A stretch of 64,000 bases of DNA from positions 62,001 through 126,000 of the forward strand of contig JAFQEA010000002.1 in the NCBI GenBank assembly GCA_017399185.1. The letters run 5' to 3'. The position numbers and the translations under genes were made by a program. The DNA comes from Clostridia bacterium (GTDB lineage Bacteria > Bacillota > Clostridia > Christensenellales > Borkfalkiaceae). Shown here one piece after another: positions 15,793 to 25,171 of this stretch (positions are counted from its first letter, which is position 1; every line of letters starts with the position of its first letter). Under the pieces are notes generated by a model. That model made no database searches, had not been told where the DNA came from, and was given only the letters and a program-made list of their open reading frames with translations.

Positions 15793-16407
15793 TTAAAACT
15801 TAATTGATTTTAAAAAGTTAGATAAGCGCTTGTATAAAAGCATAGTTACCGCAGAAATTATCAAGGTTTTAACGATATTAAATGCTGCAATCAGCCAGAA
15901 ACAATCGTTAAAAACGTCAACTGCGGCGCCCTTTAAATATAATGGGAAGGTTATAAAGCGGTTTGTGAAAAGCGCGGCAATCGTACCTATTACGCACGCA
16001 CAAATTAGCGAAATTATAACCGTAACTATACCCTTGCGGTATTGATAAATGATTGAAGGCAGTAAAATAAAAGCACAAGTTGTAATCATATTTGCAATTT
16101 CGCCAACGCCGCCCGTGCTACCGATAATTATGCGCAAAACTTCCTTAATAACGCAAACGATAACGCCTTCAACAGGACCGAGTATAAACGAGCTTAATAA
16201 TATAAACACGTTGCCAAAGTCAAACTTTAAAAATGCAACCGGCGATGCTGGGAATAATGGGAAATCCCAAATGCTTATAACAAACGCAAGCGCAACGAAA
16301 ATCGCCATAAGCGCAATGCGCTTTGCCGCAAAACGTTTTTTTATTCTTTCACCAAACGCTGCCCTTTTTGAAGGTGCGGTTTGTTTTGTTTCTTCATTGT
16401 TTTTCAT
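15793..16407 (-). CDS. ECF transporter S component (RibU-like)
   Basis: 204 residues: a basic cytoplasmic start (about 30 residues), then five to six membrane segments. FPLFP...VAFLKFDFGNVFILLSSFILGPVEGVIVCVIKEVLR matches S components of energy-coupling-factor importers, closest in feel to the riboflavin binder RibU. No FMN riboswitch is visible upstream, so the ligand is open. The energising EcfA/EcfT module is not in this window. Confidence 0.75.
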   Translation of the reverse strand: MKNNEETKQTAPSKRAAFGERIKKRFAAKRIALMAIFVALAFVISIWDFPLFPASPVAFLKFDFGNVFILLSSFILGPVEGVIVCVIKEVLRIIIGSTGGVGEIANMITTCAFILLPSIIYQYRKGIVTVIISLICACVIGTIAALFTNRFITFPLYLKGAAVDVFNDCFWLIAAFNIVKTLIISAVTMLLYKRLSNFLKSIKF

Positions 16408-16524
16408 AAGTCACCTAAAATATGCGGCAAAATATTAAATTTGGCCGTTAATTAAATATAATTCTATTATATTTACCCCTTAATGTCAAGTAATTGTCAA
16501 GCCCCTTAAGGATTTATACGCCCT

Positions 16525-16941
16525 TTATAGGGCGGTAAAATCAAGCTGAATTTTGTCTAAAATTTCATAATCAGCCGGGCAAAATTCGTAATCTTTTATC
16601 TCGTCAATGCCAATCCACCTTGCGTCTATATGCTCGGTTAACGTAAGCGTTCCGCCCGTGATTGTTGCTTTAAACAAATAAAGTTCAATGTCAATATCGT
16701 CATAGTTATGCGTAAGGCTATAAAAAAGCCCTTGCGGCTCAATCTCAATTTTAAGCTCTTCATAGCACTCTCTTATAAGCGCTTTAGTTAAGGCTTCACC
16801 CTTTTCAACCTTGCCACCGACAAATTCCCACAATCCGCCGCGCGCTTTAGTGTACGGGCGCTTGCAGATTAAAAACTTGTTGCCGTCAACGATAAGCGCA
16901 GCAACAACCTTAAATTTTGGTTTTACGTTTGTATTTTCCAT
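16525..16941 (-). CDS. Nudix hydrolase, MutT-like
   Basis: 138 residues with a complete Nudix box: GGKVEKGEALTKALIRECYEEL, i.e. G-x5-E-x7-REVxEEL with C and Y at the variable positions. The opening VVAALIVDGNKFLICKRPYTKARGGLWEFVGG fits the (8-oxo)-dGTP diphosphatase group. ATG 16941 follows AAAGGTGG. It probably cleans oxidised nucleotides; the substrate is inferred. Confidence 0.85.
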   Translation of the reverse strand: MENTNVKPKFKVVAALIVDGNKFLICKRPYTKARGGLWEFVGGKVEKGEALTKALIRECYEELKIEIEPQGLFYSLTHNYDDIDIELYLFKATITGGTLTLTEHIDARWIGIDEIKDYEFCPADYEILDKIQLDFTAL

Positions 16942-17052
16942 AATCCACCTTTATATTATTGTATCACTACTAAAATCTTTTTACAAGCGGTTATTATGAT
17001 AAAACAATAAAAGATCAAGCATTTTTGCACGCAAAATTTGACGTAATTTGTT

Positions 17053-17089
17053 AAAAAGTCCTTCTATAGGTCGGTTAATCGCACTTTTT
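17053..17089 (+). repeat. Dispersed CTATAAGCCG element
   Basis: AAAAAGTCCTT, CTATAGGTCGGTTAATCGC, ACTTTTT. Its right end runs directly into the 44-bp tandem repeats. Confidence 0.75.
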
Positions 17090-17211
17090 GTGCGATTAAC
17101 TGCAAGCTCAAGCTTGCGTTATTGTGACTTTTTGTGCGATTAATTACAAGCGCAAGCTTGCCTTATCGTGACTTTTTGTGCGATTAACTGCAAGCGCAAG
17201 CTTGCCTTATC
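17080..17211 (+). repeat. Three 44-bp tandem repeats with paired hairpins
   Basis: Units at 17080-17123, 17124-17167 and 17168-17211. Each has GCACTTTTTGTGC-like and GCAAGCNCAAGCTTGC palindromes. The second and third units are nearly identical. They lie about 110 bp before the NlpC/P60 gene. Confidence 0.8.
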
Positions 17212-17318
17212 GTGCATTTTTTGTAAAATTTACCAATCGGTTTTTAACCACTTTTATTTGCCCTTTACTATCCTTTTTGCTATCATAAAAACAGATTTTC
17301 TCAAAAAGGATAACACAA

Positions 17319-18215
<897 letters not shown>

Positions 18216-18536
18216 TTATTACATGCTACTAATTCCAACGCTCACCTAGGGTGAGACGTTGTTTCAAACGCGTTGCGTTTTTTAATGAAGAATTAAGAAT
18301 GAAGAATGAAGAATTATGGTAAACTTTTTGCTTTAGCAAAAAGTCTTTATTAAATTTTAAAGAAAGCTTTCCTCAAAGCTTATTCAAAAACGTTGTTTTA
18401 AACGCGGTGCGTTTAAATAAAACTAAAACAAAAATGCAAATCCGTGCAAGCAAGGCTTGCCCGCAAGCATTTTTACTCGTTATTGCATCCTGGCCCCTTT
18501 AGGGGCGTCAGGACCCCCTGATATATTTTGTTAGTA
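18216..18536. repeat. Gene-free stretch of modular repeats
   Basis: In order: TTCCAACGCTCACC-type block with a CTCACC/GGTGAG hairpin; AAACGC/GCGTTT hairpin; GAAGAAT heptamers (18285-18313); hairpin module with TTTTTGCTTTAGCAAAAA and CTTTATTAAATTT; a second AAACGC/GCGTTT hairpin; a 58-bp block with AAAAATGC...GCATTTTT ends (18430-18487); and CCCC/GGGG hairpin before GGCGTCAGGACCCCC. The same blocks recur at 35.3-35.76 kb. I see no gene. Confidence 0.7.
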
Positions 18537-18537
18537 C

Positions 18538-18571
18538 TAAAAAAAGGATAGCGACAGGCTATCCTTTTTTA
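18538..18571 (-). terminator. Terminator of the uronate cluster
   Basis: AAAAAAGGATAGC/GCTATCCTTTTTT stem with a 5-base loop, downstream of the GH105 gene. It ends a run of 15 same-strand genes. Confidence 0.85.
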
Positions 18572-18579
18572 ACATAAAT

Positions 18580-19695
18580 TTACAAAAGCTCAACGTAAGC
18601 CATAATAAACGGGGCAACGCCTTTAGCGTCTGTTGTGACGATTGGCTCTGAAATATAGTATTCAAAAGACCCGTCACGGCGCAAATTGTTTTCAGGGCCT
18701 AACCCTGCAACAAGGCAGATACCGCCAAGCTCGATTTCGCCGTCGTGCTCTTTAAAGCGGTTTTTATATATGCCGTCAAAAATGCTTTTGCCGACCGCGC
18801 GGTAGTCTTCAGATAAAAGCCCGCTGTTTACACCCTTTAAAATAGCGTAAGCAATAAGCGCAGAACCGCTTGTTTCCAAATAATTGCCCTGCCTTTCGCC
18901 AAGGTTAACAACCTGATAAAACATATTTGTTTCAAGGTCGCGGTACTTTAAAACACTGTCGATTGCGTGCTGTAGATAACCTTTAAATTCAGCTTTGATA
19001 TCTTCATCGTCTATGTAACTTGTTACGTCGCTAAGGGCCGCCAAGTACCAGCCCGTTGCACGCAGCCAAAAGTTTTTGGAAAGCCCGTTTTCATCGGCCC
19101 AGAACATTTTTTTGGAAGCATCATAGCCGTGGTAATAAAGCCCGGTTTTTTTGTCCTTCATTTTTTGCTCAACCGTTCTGAACTGATTGATTACGTCAGT
19201 ATAATCCTTATCGCCAAAGCACTTTTTAAACCTGAAACTGAAAACCTGTGCCATAAAAAGCCCGTCAAGCCAAACCTGGTTAGGGTAAATCTTTTTATGC
19301 CAGAAATTGCCTTCAGGCGTGCGCGGTTGCTCCTTTAACTGCTCGTAAAGATAAAAAGCAGCTTTTTTATATCTTTCGTCAAGGTAGTATTCGTATAAAT
19401 CAAAAAATACGCGACCTTCGTTAATGTTGTCAAGGTTAAATTCGTTTTTGTCGTAATATAAAACCTTACCGTCACTATCAACGAAAAAGTCAATGTAATT
19501 TTTAACGAAATCAATATACTTTTTTTCGCCCGTCTTTTTATAAATGTTAATGAGCGAAATCATCATACATCCGTCAATGTAGTTAAAAGACGGCTTTTTA
19601 TTTTGGCGTATAAACTCAATATTCCAAACGGGTTTGTTTGGTGAGCCTTCGCTAATAAGTCGGTCTATATACCCGTTAATCGCATTATATCCCAT
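18580..19695 (-). CDS. GH105 unsaturated (rhamno)galacturonyl hydrolase
   Basis: 371 residues. GH105/GH88 enzymes use vinyl-ether hydration to release the unsaturated uronate left by pectate or rhamnogalacturonan lyases. NQVWLDGLFMAQ (139-150) carries the likely catalytic Asp144, and YHGYDASK follows; the (alpha/alpha)6 pattern is clear. There is no signal peptide. Its product feeds KduI. The ATG overlaps the stop of the GH28 gene (TAATG), so it is coupled to it. The first 13 codons (MGYNAINGYIDRL) are a copy of the dispersed element. Confidence 0.9.
   Translation of the reverse strand: MGYNAINGYIDRLISEGSPNKPVWNIEFIRQNKKPSFNYIDGCMMISLINIYKKTGEKKYIDFVKNYIDFFVDSDGKVLYYDKNEFNLDNINEGRVFFDLYEYYLDERYKKAAFYLYEQLKEQPRTPEGNFWHKKIYPNQVWLDGLFMAQVFSFRFKKCFGDKDYTDVINQFRTVEQKMKDKKTGLYYHGYDASKKMFWADENGLSKNFWLRATGWYLAALSDVTSYIDDEDIKAEFKGYLQHAIDSVLKYRDLETNMFYQVVNLGERQGNYLETSGSALIAYAILKGVNSGLLSEDYRAVGKSIFDGIYKNRFKEHDGEIELGGICLVAGLGPENNLRRDGSFEYYISEPIVTTDAKGVAPFIMAYVELL
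19657..19693 (+). repeat. Dispersed CTATAAGCCG element at a start codon
   Basis: AAGTCGGT, CTATATACCCGTTAATCGC and a T-rich end. Read antisense to itself it encodes GYNAINGYIDRL at the N-terminus of the GH105 enzyme. Confidence 0.6.
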
Positions 19696-21239
19696 TAAAA
19701 GCCCACCTTTTCCTTTACGTTTTCAAACACAAATTCCTGTCCGTTTACGCCGTCTAACTTAACGTTGTCAATGGTGACGGAATCGACGTTCCTGAATATA
19801 AAGCCTGCGTTTTTGCAAGATTCCGCGTCAGTCATCATAAGCGGCAAGCCTTGTTCAGCGTCCTTGTTGTAGGTAACGCTTACGTTCCTAAAGGTTACGC
19901 TTTTAACGTGACGTTCGGGTAGCCCGTAGAAATACCCTGCACACCAGCAAGAATTTAGGCACTCGATATCTTCAAACACAAAGCTACCGATATACGGCGT
20001 GCGCTCGTCAACTTCTAAAGGCTCTTTTGACCAAACGTAAGGCGTTTTGCCGTCAGGGTCGCAGAAGTAAAACATATTGATTGTGAAAGGTGCTTTAACA
20101 CCGTCCATTTTAATGTTTTTAAACAAAAGTCCGTCTATAACCGCGTTTTTGCCCCTTCCGCGGCGGGTTTTAATCCTTAAACCGCGGTCAGTACCAACGA
20201 ACAAGCACTTTTCAACCGTAAGGTTTTTAACGCCGCCTGACATCTCACTGCCGAGCACCACGCCGCCGTGTGCAAATTCCATTTTGCAGTTTCTTATGGT
20301 GTGATTGATTGCAGGCGTGTTGTACTTCATACCCATGTAGTACTTGCCCGACTTTATTGCGATAGCGTCGTCACCGACAGAGAAAACCATACCAATAATG
20401 GTTACGCCGTTGCAGGATTCGGGGTCAAGCCCGTCTGTGTTTGGGGAGTCTGCAGGGGCGATAACCCTGGTATCAAAGAAGTTAACGTTTTCAGAAAAGT
20501 ATGGGTGGAAGCTCCAGCTGGCGGAATTTTTACCCGTTACGCCGTGCAAATAAATATCCTTTGCAAAGTGGGTGAAAAACAGGCGTGGACGGCCTATTTT
20601 GCGCGCGCGATGGTTAATCCACCATTTTGCGTTTTGAGCGTTGCCGTCAATAATGCCTTCGCCAACGATTTTAACGTTTTTAGCCGAATAAATCCCAACA
20701 AACGGTTGGTGGCAAGCGGTTGGCGTGCCTTCCCAGCTGGCAAAATGGAGCGGCTTTTCAGCCAAATCGTTAAACTCACCCGGGACAATCGGATAATCGG
20801 CTTCGTTAGTGCTGCCTAAAAGCACCGCGCCCTTTTGGATATCAACGGTGACGTTGCTTTTAATTTTGATAGGGCCTAAAAGATAAACGCCCTTTTCAAA
20901 AACAACCCTGCCCCCGTCCGGGCACATATCGATTGCGTTTTGAACGTTTACCGTATCGTTTGTAACGCCGTCACCCGTTGCACCAAAGGATTTAACCGTA
21001 TACGCGCACGTTTCCGTGAGCGTTTTAAAGGTTACGGTGTGATTAGACAGCGACGTTGAAACGGTGTATTCCGTATCGGGCGCTAAAGAAAACAATGAGA
21101 AAACGTTTTCTCTTTTTTCCACGTCAGACCATAAGCCGTTAACGCAAATCCTGTACGGCGTATCGTTATAAAATGCCGTGTTGTTATCAAACTCAAAACA
21201 AGCCGAAACTGATGAGCGGAAAATTAAATTAAACTTCAT
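19695..21239 (-). CDS. GH28 exo-polygalacturonase-type glycosidase
   Basis: 514 residues from MKFNLIFRSS; ATG 21239 follows GGAGAT. Residues 1-75 form a fibronectin-like beta domain (APDTEYTVS), then a right-handed beta-helix. Catalytic motifs are all present: NTDG (267-270), GDD (289-291), HGG (324-326) and RIKT (355-358). It hydrolyses galacturonosyl bonds in homogalacturonan fragments. There is no signal peptide, so it acts on imported oligomers. A longer in-frame reading (MALFRAINC...) crosses a dispersed element and lacks a ribosome site. Confidence 0.9.
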   Translation of the reverse strand: MKFNLIFRSSVSACFEFDNNTAFYNDTPYRICVNGLWSDVEKRENVFSLFSLAPDTEYTVSTSLSNHTVTFKTLTETCAYTVKSFGATGDGVTNDTVNVQNAIDMCPDGGRVVFEKGVYLLGPIKIKSNVTVDIQKGAVLLGSTNEADYPIVPGEFNDLAEKPLHFASWEGTPTACHQPFVGIYSAKNVKIVGEGIIDGNAQNAKWWINHRARKIGRPRLFFTHFAKDIYLHGVTGKNSASWSFHPYFSENVNFFDTRVIAPADSPNTDGLDPESCNGVTIIGMVFSVGDDAIAIKSGKYYMGMKYNTPAINHTIRNCKMEFAHGGVVLGSEMSGGVKNLTVEKCLFVGTDRGLRIKTRRGRGKNAVIDGLLFKNIKMDGVKAPFTINMFYFCDPDGKTPYVWSKEPLEVDERTPYIGSFVFEDIECLNSCWCAGYFYGLPERHVKSVTFRNVSVTYNKDAEQGLPLMMTDAESCKNAGFIFRNVDSVTIDNVKLDGVNGQEFVFENVKEKVGF

Positions 21240-21326
21240 TTTTATCTCCGTTTGGTTTGTTGATTTATAAATTTTAAAGTTAAAAAGTGTTGTTAAGGCA
21301 GGCTTATATTTGCAATTAATCGCACG

Positions 21327-21362
21327 AAAAAGTGCCATTAAACGGCTTATAGCCTACTTTTT
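21327..21362 (-). repeat. Dispersed CTATAAGCCG element over the uxaC stop
   Basis: Minus-strand AAAAAGTAGG, CTATAAGCCGTTTAATGGC, ACTTTTT. The AAAAAG gives the last Lys codons and the TAG is the stop of uxaC. Confidence 0.75.
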
Positions 21363-22766
21363 GGTAAAATATTTAACTGCGTTGTTATAGCAAATATCTT
21401 CAACGATTTTGCCGACAAGTTCAATGTTTGCAGGGTACTCACCGTTTTCAATAAGACCGCCAAGCTTGTTGCATAAGATGCGTCTGAAGTATTCGTGGCG
21501 GGGATAGCTCATAATGCTTCTTGAGTCTGTAAGCATACCGACAAATTGTGATAAAAGCGCCACTTGTGAAAGTGATTCCATTTGTCTTTGCATGCCGTCC
21601 TTTTGGTCGTTAAACCACCAGCCGCTACCAAATTGGATTTTACCCGAAACACCTTCGTGCTGGAAGCAGTTCATAATGGTTGCTAAAACTTCGTTATCGC
21701 GTGGGTTTAAGCAGTATAAAATGGTGCGTGGAAGCTCGTCAGTTTCGTCCAAATTACCCAAAATTGCAGAAAGCTTTTGTGCAAAAGGTTGGTCGTTGAT
21801 AGAGTCAAAGCCCGTGTCAGCGCCAAGCGTGTTAAGTGCGCGAAGGCTATTGTTTCGGAGCGCACCGATATGGTATTGCTGTGCCCAGCCGTGTTTATTA
21901 TAAAGTCTGCCCAAATAAATAAGGATATAGCCCTTGTATTTGGAAATTTCTTCATACGTAAGCTTTTCGCCAACCAAGCCCTTTTGGAAGATAACTTCAA
22001 CTTCCTGACGGGTTGCAGGCTCGTACATAACAACGTCTAACGCGTGGTCTGAAACCAAACAGCCGTTTTTGTCAAAGAAATCAACACGTTCTGCAAGCGC
22101 CTTTTCAAAGCTGTCAAGGTTAACGATAGGATAGCCAACGACTTCTTGTAAGGTCTTAATCCAAGGGATAAAGAAATAATCAAGCTCAATATTGATACCC
22201 TTGTCAGGTCTGAACGCCGGTAAAACCTTAAATTCCATTGTTGGGTCGTTTGCCATTTGGATATGGTATTCCAAGCTGTCAACAGGGTCGTCAGTCGTGC
22301 AAACGGTTTTTACGTTGCATTTTTTAAAGAACTGACGGCAAGACATGGTTTCAAGCTGACGGCCTGCTTCATCGTAAATTTCCTTTGCGGTTTCGGGTGA
22401 CAAAATTTTGTCAATGCCAAAGTATGCTTTAAGCTCTAAATGGGTCCAATGATACAATGGGTTGCCGATTGCGTAAGGAATCATTTTTGCGTATTGCATA
22501 AACTTTTCTTCATCCGACCTGTCGCCCGTAATGTATTCTTCGCCAATACCGAACTGACGCATTGAACGCCACTTATAATGGTCACCAAAATGCCCGTCAA
22601 CAAGCCAGACTTCGGTTAAAGAACGGTATTTTTTATCCTGTGCAATATCCTTTGGCGGGATATGGCAATGGAAGTCAAAAATGGGCATTTTTTCAGCGTA
22701 GTCGTGATAAAGGGTTTTTGCAGTTTGTGTATCAAGTAAAAAATCTTTCCCTAAAAATTCCTTCAT
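21354..22766 (-). CDS. uxaC: Glucuronate/galacturonate isomerase
   Basis: 470 residues from MKEFLGKDFLL; ATG 22766 follows GGTGAT. It isomerises D-galacturonate to D-tagaturonate and D-glucuronate to D-fructuronate. FDFHCHIPPKDIA (His33, His35) is the metal-binding signature of this amidohydrolase-fold family, and GSGWWFNDQKDGMQRQMESLSQ is a further UxaC hallmark. It is the first step after monomer release by GH28. Confidence 0.96.
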   Translation of the reverse strand: MKEFLGKDFLLDTQTAKTLYHDYAEKMPIFDFHCHIPPKDIAQDKKYRSLTEVWLVDGHFGDHYKWRSMRQFGIGEEYITGDRSDEEKFMQYAKMIPYAIGNPLYHWTHLELKAYFGIDKILSPETAKEIYDEAGRQLETMSCRQFFKKCNVKTVCTTDDPVDSLEYHIQMANDPTMEFKVLPAFRPDKGINIELDYFFIPWIKTLQEVVGYPIVNLDSFEKALAERVDFFDKNGCLVSDHALDVVMYEPATRQEVEVIFQKGLVGEKLTYEEISKYKGYILIYLGRLYNKHGWAQQYHIGALRNNSLRALNTLGADTGFDSINDQPFAQKLSAILGNLDETDELPRTILYCLNPRDNEVLATIMNCFQHEGVSGKIQFGSGWWFNDQKDGMQRQMESLSQVALLSQFVGMLTDSRSIMSYPRHEYFRRILCNKLGGLIENGEYPANIELVGKIVEDICYNNAVKYFTKK

Positions 22767-22807
22767 AATAATCACCTTTAATTGATGTTTTAGCGGCTAA
22801 AACTTAA

Positions 22808-22842
22808 CAAAAGTCCGCCTATAAGCCGATTATCGGCTTATT
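22808..22842 (+). repeat. Dispersed CTATAAGCCG element over the kduI stop
   Basis: AAAAGTCCGC, CTATAAGCCGATTATCGGC, then TTATTTT. On the minus strand the TAA stop of kduI is the first base triplet of the element, which also forms a perfect AAGCCGAT/ATCGGCTT palindrome. Confidence 0.75.
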
Positions 22843-23674
22843 TTAATTCGGTCATTGGGATATGGTCCATATCGTCGAACTCTTGGTTTTCGCCGCACAT
22901 ACCCCAAATAAAGGTGTAGTTTTTAGTACCCACGCCAGAGTGGATTGACCAGCTTGGTGAGATAACTAATTGTTCGTTTCTCATAACGATATGGCGTGTT
23001 TCGTCTTTAGTACCCATAAGGTGGAAAACAACGTCGTTAGGGCCTAAATCAAAGTACATATAAACTTCCATACGTCTTTCGTGCGTATGGCAAGGCATTG
23101 TGTTCCAGCCGCTGCCGTCGCAAAGCTCTGTCATACCCATAGTAAGCTGACATGATTTGCAAACTGCAGGATGAACGAATTGGTTGATAACACGCTTGTT
23201 CATATTGGATTCATCACCTAAATGAACCTTTCTTGCCCTTTCCTTATTGATTAAAACCGTAGGATAGGTTGCGTGTGCCGGTGCAGAGTTAATGTAGAAT
23301 TTAGCAGGGTTAGCTTTGTCAACGCTGTAAAAAGCGATTTCCTTTGTACCCATACCAACGTACATACCTTCTTTATGGCAAACGTCGTATTTTTGACCAT
23401 CAAGAACAACGTAGCCGTCGCCACCGATATTGATAAAGCCTAACTCACGTCTTTCCAAAAAGTAAGCAGTTTTAAGCTCCTTTGTGGTACCTAACGTTAA
23501 AGCACCTTCAACAGGCATAGCACCGCCGGCGATAATTCTATCTTGATGAGAATAAACAAGCTCAATGCTATCAGGAATAAAAATAACTTCCTTTAAATAC
23601 TTTTCTCTTAACTCTTCCGTGTCGTAGAACTTGGAATCGTCCGGATGGTTTGCGTATCTGATGTCAAATTTCAT
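22838..23674 (-). CDS. kduI: 5-dehydro-4-deoxy-D-glucuronate isomerase
   Basis: 278 residues, the usual length. KduI converts the unsaturated uronate released by GH105 into 3-deoxy-hexosulosonate, the substrate of KduD. The cupin zinc site NTMPCHTHERRMEVYMYFDL holds His196, His198 and Glu203. The C-terminal SPSWSIHSGVGTKNYTFIWGMCGEN is characteristic. Confidence 0.96.
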   Translation of the reverse strand: MKFDIRYANHPDDSKFYDTEELREKYLKEVIFIPDSIELVYSHQDRIIAGGAMPVEGALTLGTTKELKTAYFLERRELGFINIGGDGYVVLDGQKYDVCHKEGMYVGMGTKEIAFYSVDKANPAKFYINSAPAHATYPTVLINKERARKVHLGDESNMNKRVINQFVHPAVCKSCQLTMGMTELCDGSGWNTMPCHTHERRMEVYMYFDLGPNDVVFHLMGTKDETRHIVMRNEQLVISPSWSIHSGVGTKNYTFIWGMCGENQEFDDMDHIPMTELK

Positions 23675-23712
23675 AATGTATATATCTCCATTTTATTATT
23701 TTCAAATTTACG

Positions 23713-24540
23713 TTACCAGGTTTTGGTGATGATTTCAACAGCCCTTTGGATATGGGGCTCAACCGTGCCTTCAAGCACCAAAACGGCGTCAGGATTGTAA
23801 CTTTTTATCGTAGATAAAATAAAGTCGTAATCAAGCATCCCGTCCCCTATTGGGCACTGGGTAAGCTTGCCGTTATCTATGCGACAATCCTTCATGTGGA
23901 AGCAATGGATTTTACCTTCAAAAAGGTCAAGCCCGTGCTTCAAAATTTGCTTGTAATCGCCATAATTATCGTTATCAAGGTAGTTATAAATATCAAAAAT
24001 GACCTTGATTTTATCGTCGTTTATGGCGCGTAATGCTTCATAAAGCCTATCGGGCGAATAACAAACGTGGCCTGCTGCGCCTTCCATAGCGATGGCCGTG
24101 TTATTTGCCTTGGCGTAATCGGCAAGGGCAGAAAAGGTTTCAATAACGGTTTTTAAAGCCCCGTCCGTGCGGTTTTGTGGGTGGTATGTCCACTTATCGT
24201 CGTTAAAAGAGCCTGTTTCAGAGCCGACAAGCGGGGCTTTGAAGGTGTTTGCAAGCTGCAAATATCTTTTAAAGACGTCAATACAAAGCTTAACCTTGTC
24301 CTTATTTGAGTGGACAGGGTTAAAGTAAGCCCCAAGCAAAAACACGCTTAAATGGTTTTTAGTTAAGCTGTTTGAGATTTCCTGGGCTTTTTCTAAAGAA
24401 ATTTCAGGTGTATACGGCACGTCGCTAAAGGTTTTGTAGGGCACAAGCTGAACCCCGTCAAAGCCGTATTTTTTCAGGCAAAGGGCAAGGTCAAACTCGC
24501 CCTTTTTGCCTAAATCGTGCCCACGTATTGCAAGCTTCAT
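23713..24540 (-). CDS. Sugar phosphate isomerase/epimerase (xylose isomerase-like TIM barrel)
   Basis: 275 residues, starting MKLAIRGHDLGKKGEFDLALCLKKYGFDGVQLV. Metal ligands fit the AP-endonuclease-2/xylose-isomerase-like barrel: GSETGSF, IAMEGAAGH, VIFDIYNYL, IHCFHMKDCRI and LVLEGT near the end. The substrate is unknown. It lies inside the uronate operon between kdgA (TAATG overlap) and kduI, so a uronate or ketouronate epimerisation is plausible but unproven. Confidence 0.75.
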   Translation of the reverse strand: MKLAIRGHDLGKKGEFDLALCLKKYGFDGVQLVPYKTFSDVPYTPEISLEKAQEISNSLTKNHLSVFLLGAYFNPVHSNKDKVKLCIDVFKRYLQLANTFKAPLVGSETGSFNDDKWTYHPQNRTDGALKTVIETFSALADYAKANNTAIAMEGAAGHVCYSPDRLYEALRAINDDKIKVIFDIYNYLDNDNYGDYKQILKHGLDLFEGKIHCFHMKDCRIDNGKLTQCPIGDGMLDYDFILSTIKSYNPDAVLVLEGTVEPHIQRAVEIITKTW

Positions 24541-25163
24541 TAATTAATTTTATTGGTGACTTCAAGACACAAGCGTGTAACTTCAGCCCAATTTTCTTCC
24601 TTTAAAAGTTTTGCTGCAACAATCCAGCTTCCGCCGCAAGCGATTACCTTGGGGAAAGAGAGATAGTTGGAAATATTTTCTGCGTTGATACCGCCTGTTG
24701 GCATAAAGCGCATCATTGGGTATGGTGCAGAAACTGCTTTAATGTATGAAAGACCGCCTGCTTGCTCTGCCGGGAAGAACTTAACGGTTGTAATGCCAAG
24801 TGATAAAGCGGCTTCAATTTCGGTTGCGGTTGCAACGCCGGGGATAAACGGCATACCGATTTCCTGTGCGTGCTTAACGATTGCAGGGTTAAGACCGGGT
24901 GCAACGCAGAATTTAGCACCTGCTTCTTTAGCCCTGTCTAATTGCTCGATTGTTAAAACCGTGCCTGCACCAACAAGCATATCGGGATAAGCTTTAACCA
25001 TGCGTGAGATAACCTTGTCTGCACCTTCTGCGCGGAAGGTAACTTCAGCAACGTTTACGCCGCCATCTAGTAATGCCTTTGCTAAATTTTCAGAATTGTC
25101 AACGTTTTCTAAAACGATAACCGGTACTATGCCCGATTTTTTAAGTTGTTCAGCAATGTTCAT
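24540..25163 (-). CDS. kdgA: 2-dehydro-3-deoxy-phosphogluconate aldolase
   Basis: 207 residues with the class I aldolase residues: VAEVTFRAEGA (Glu40, Arg44) and TTVKFFPAEQAGG (Schiff-base Lys128). It splits KDPG into pyruvate and glyceraldehyde 3-phosphate, the end point of all uronate branches here. Nine bp separate it from kduD. Confidence 0.94.
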   Translation of the reverse strand: MNIAEQLKKSGIVPVIVLENVDNSENLAKALLDGGVNVAEVTFRAEGADKVISRMVKAYPDMLVGAGTVLTIEQLDRAKEAGAKFCVAPGLNPAIVKHAQEIGMPFIPGVATATEIEAALSLGITTVKFFPAEQAGGLSYIKAVSAPYPMMRFMPTGGINAENISNYLSFPKVIACGGSWIVAAKLLKEENWAEVTRLCLEVTNKIN

Positions 25164-25171
25164 ACTATCAC

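Noticed and set aside
16408..16524. FMN riboswitch before the RibU-like gene
   Set aside because: None of the conserved FMN-aptamer blocks is visible in the gap.
21240..21338. Longer N-terminus of the GH28 protein (MALFRAINC...)
   Set aside because: No ribosome site, crosses an element copy; ATG 21239 with GGAGAT is better.
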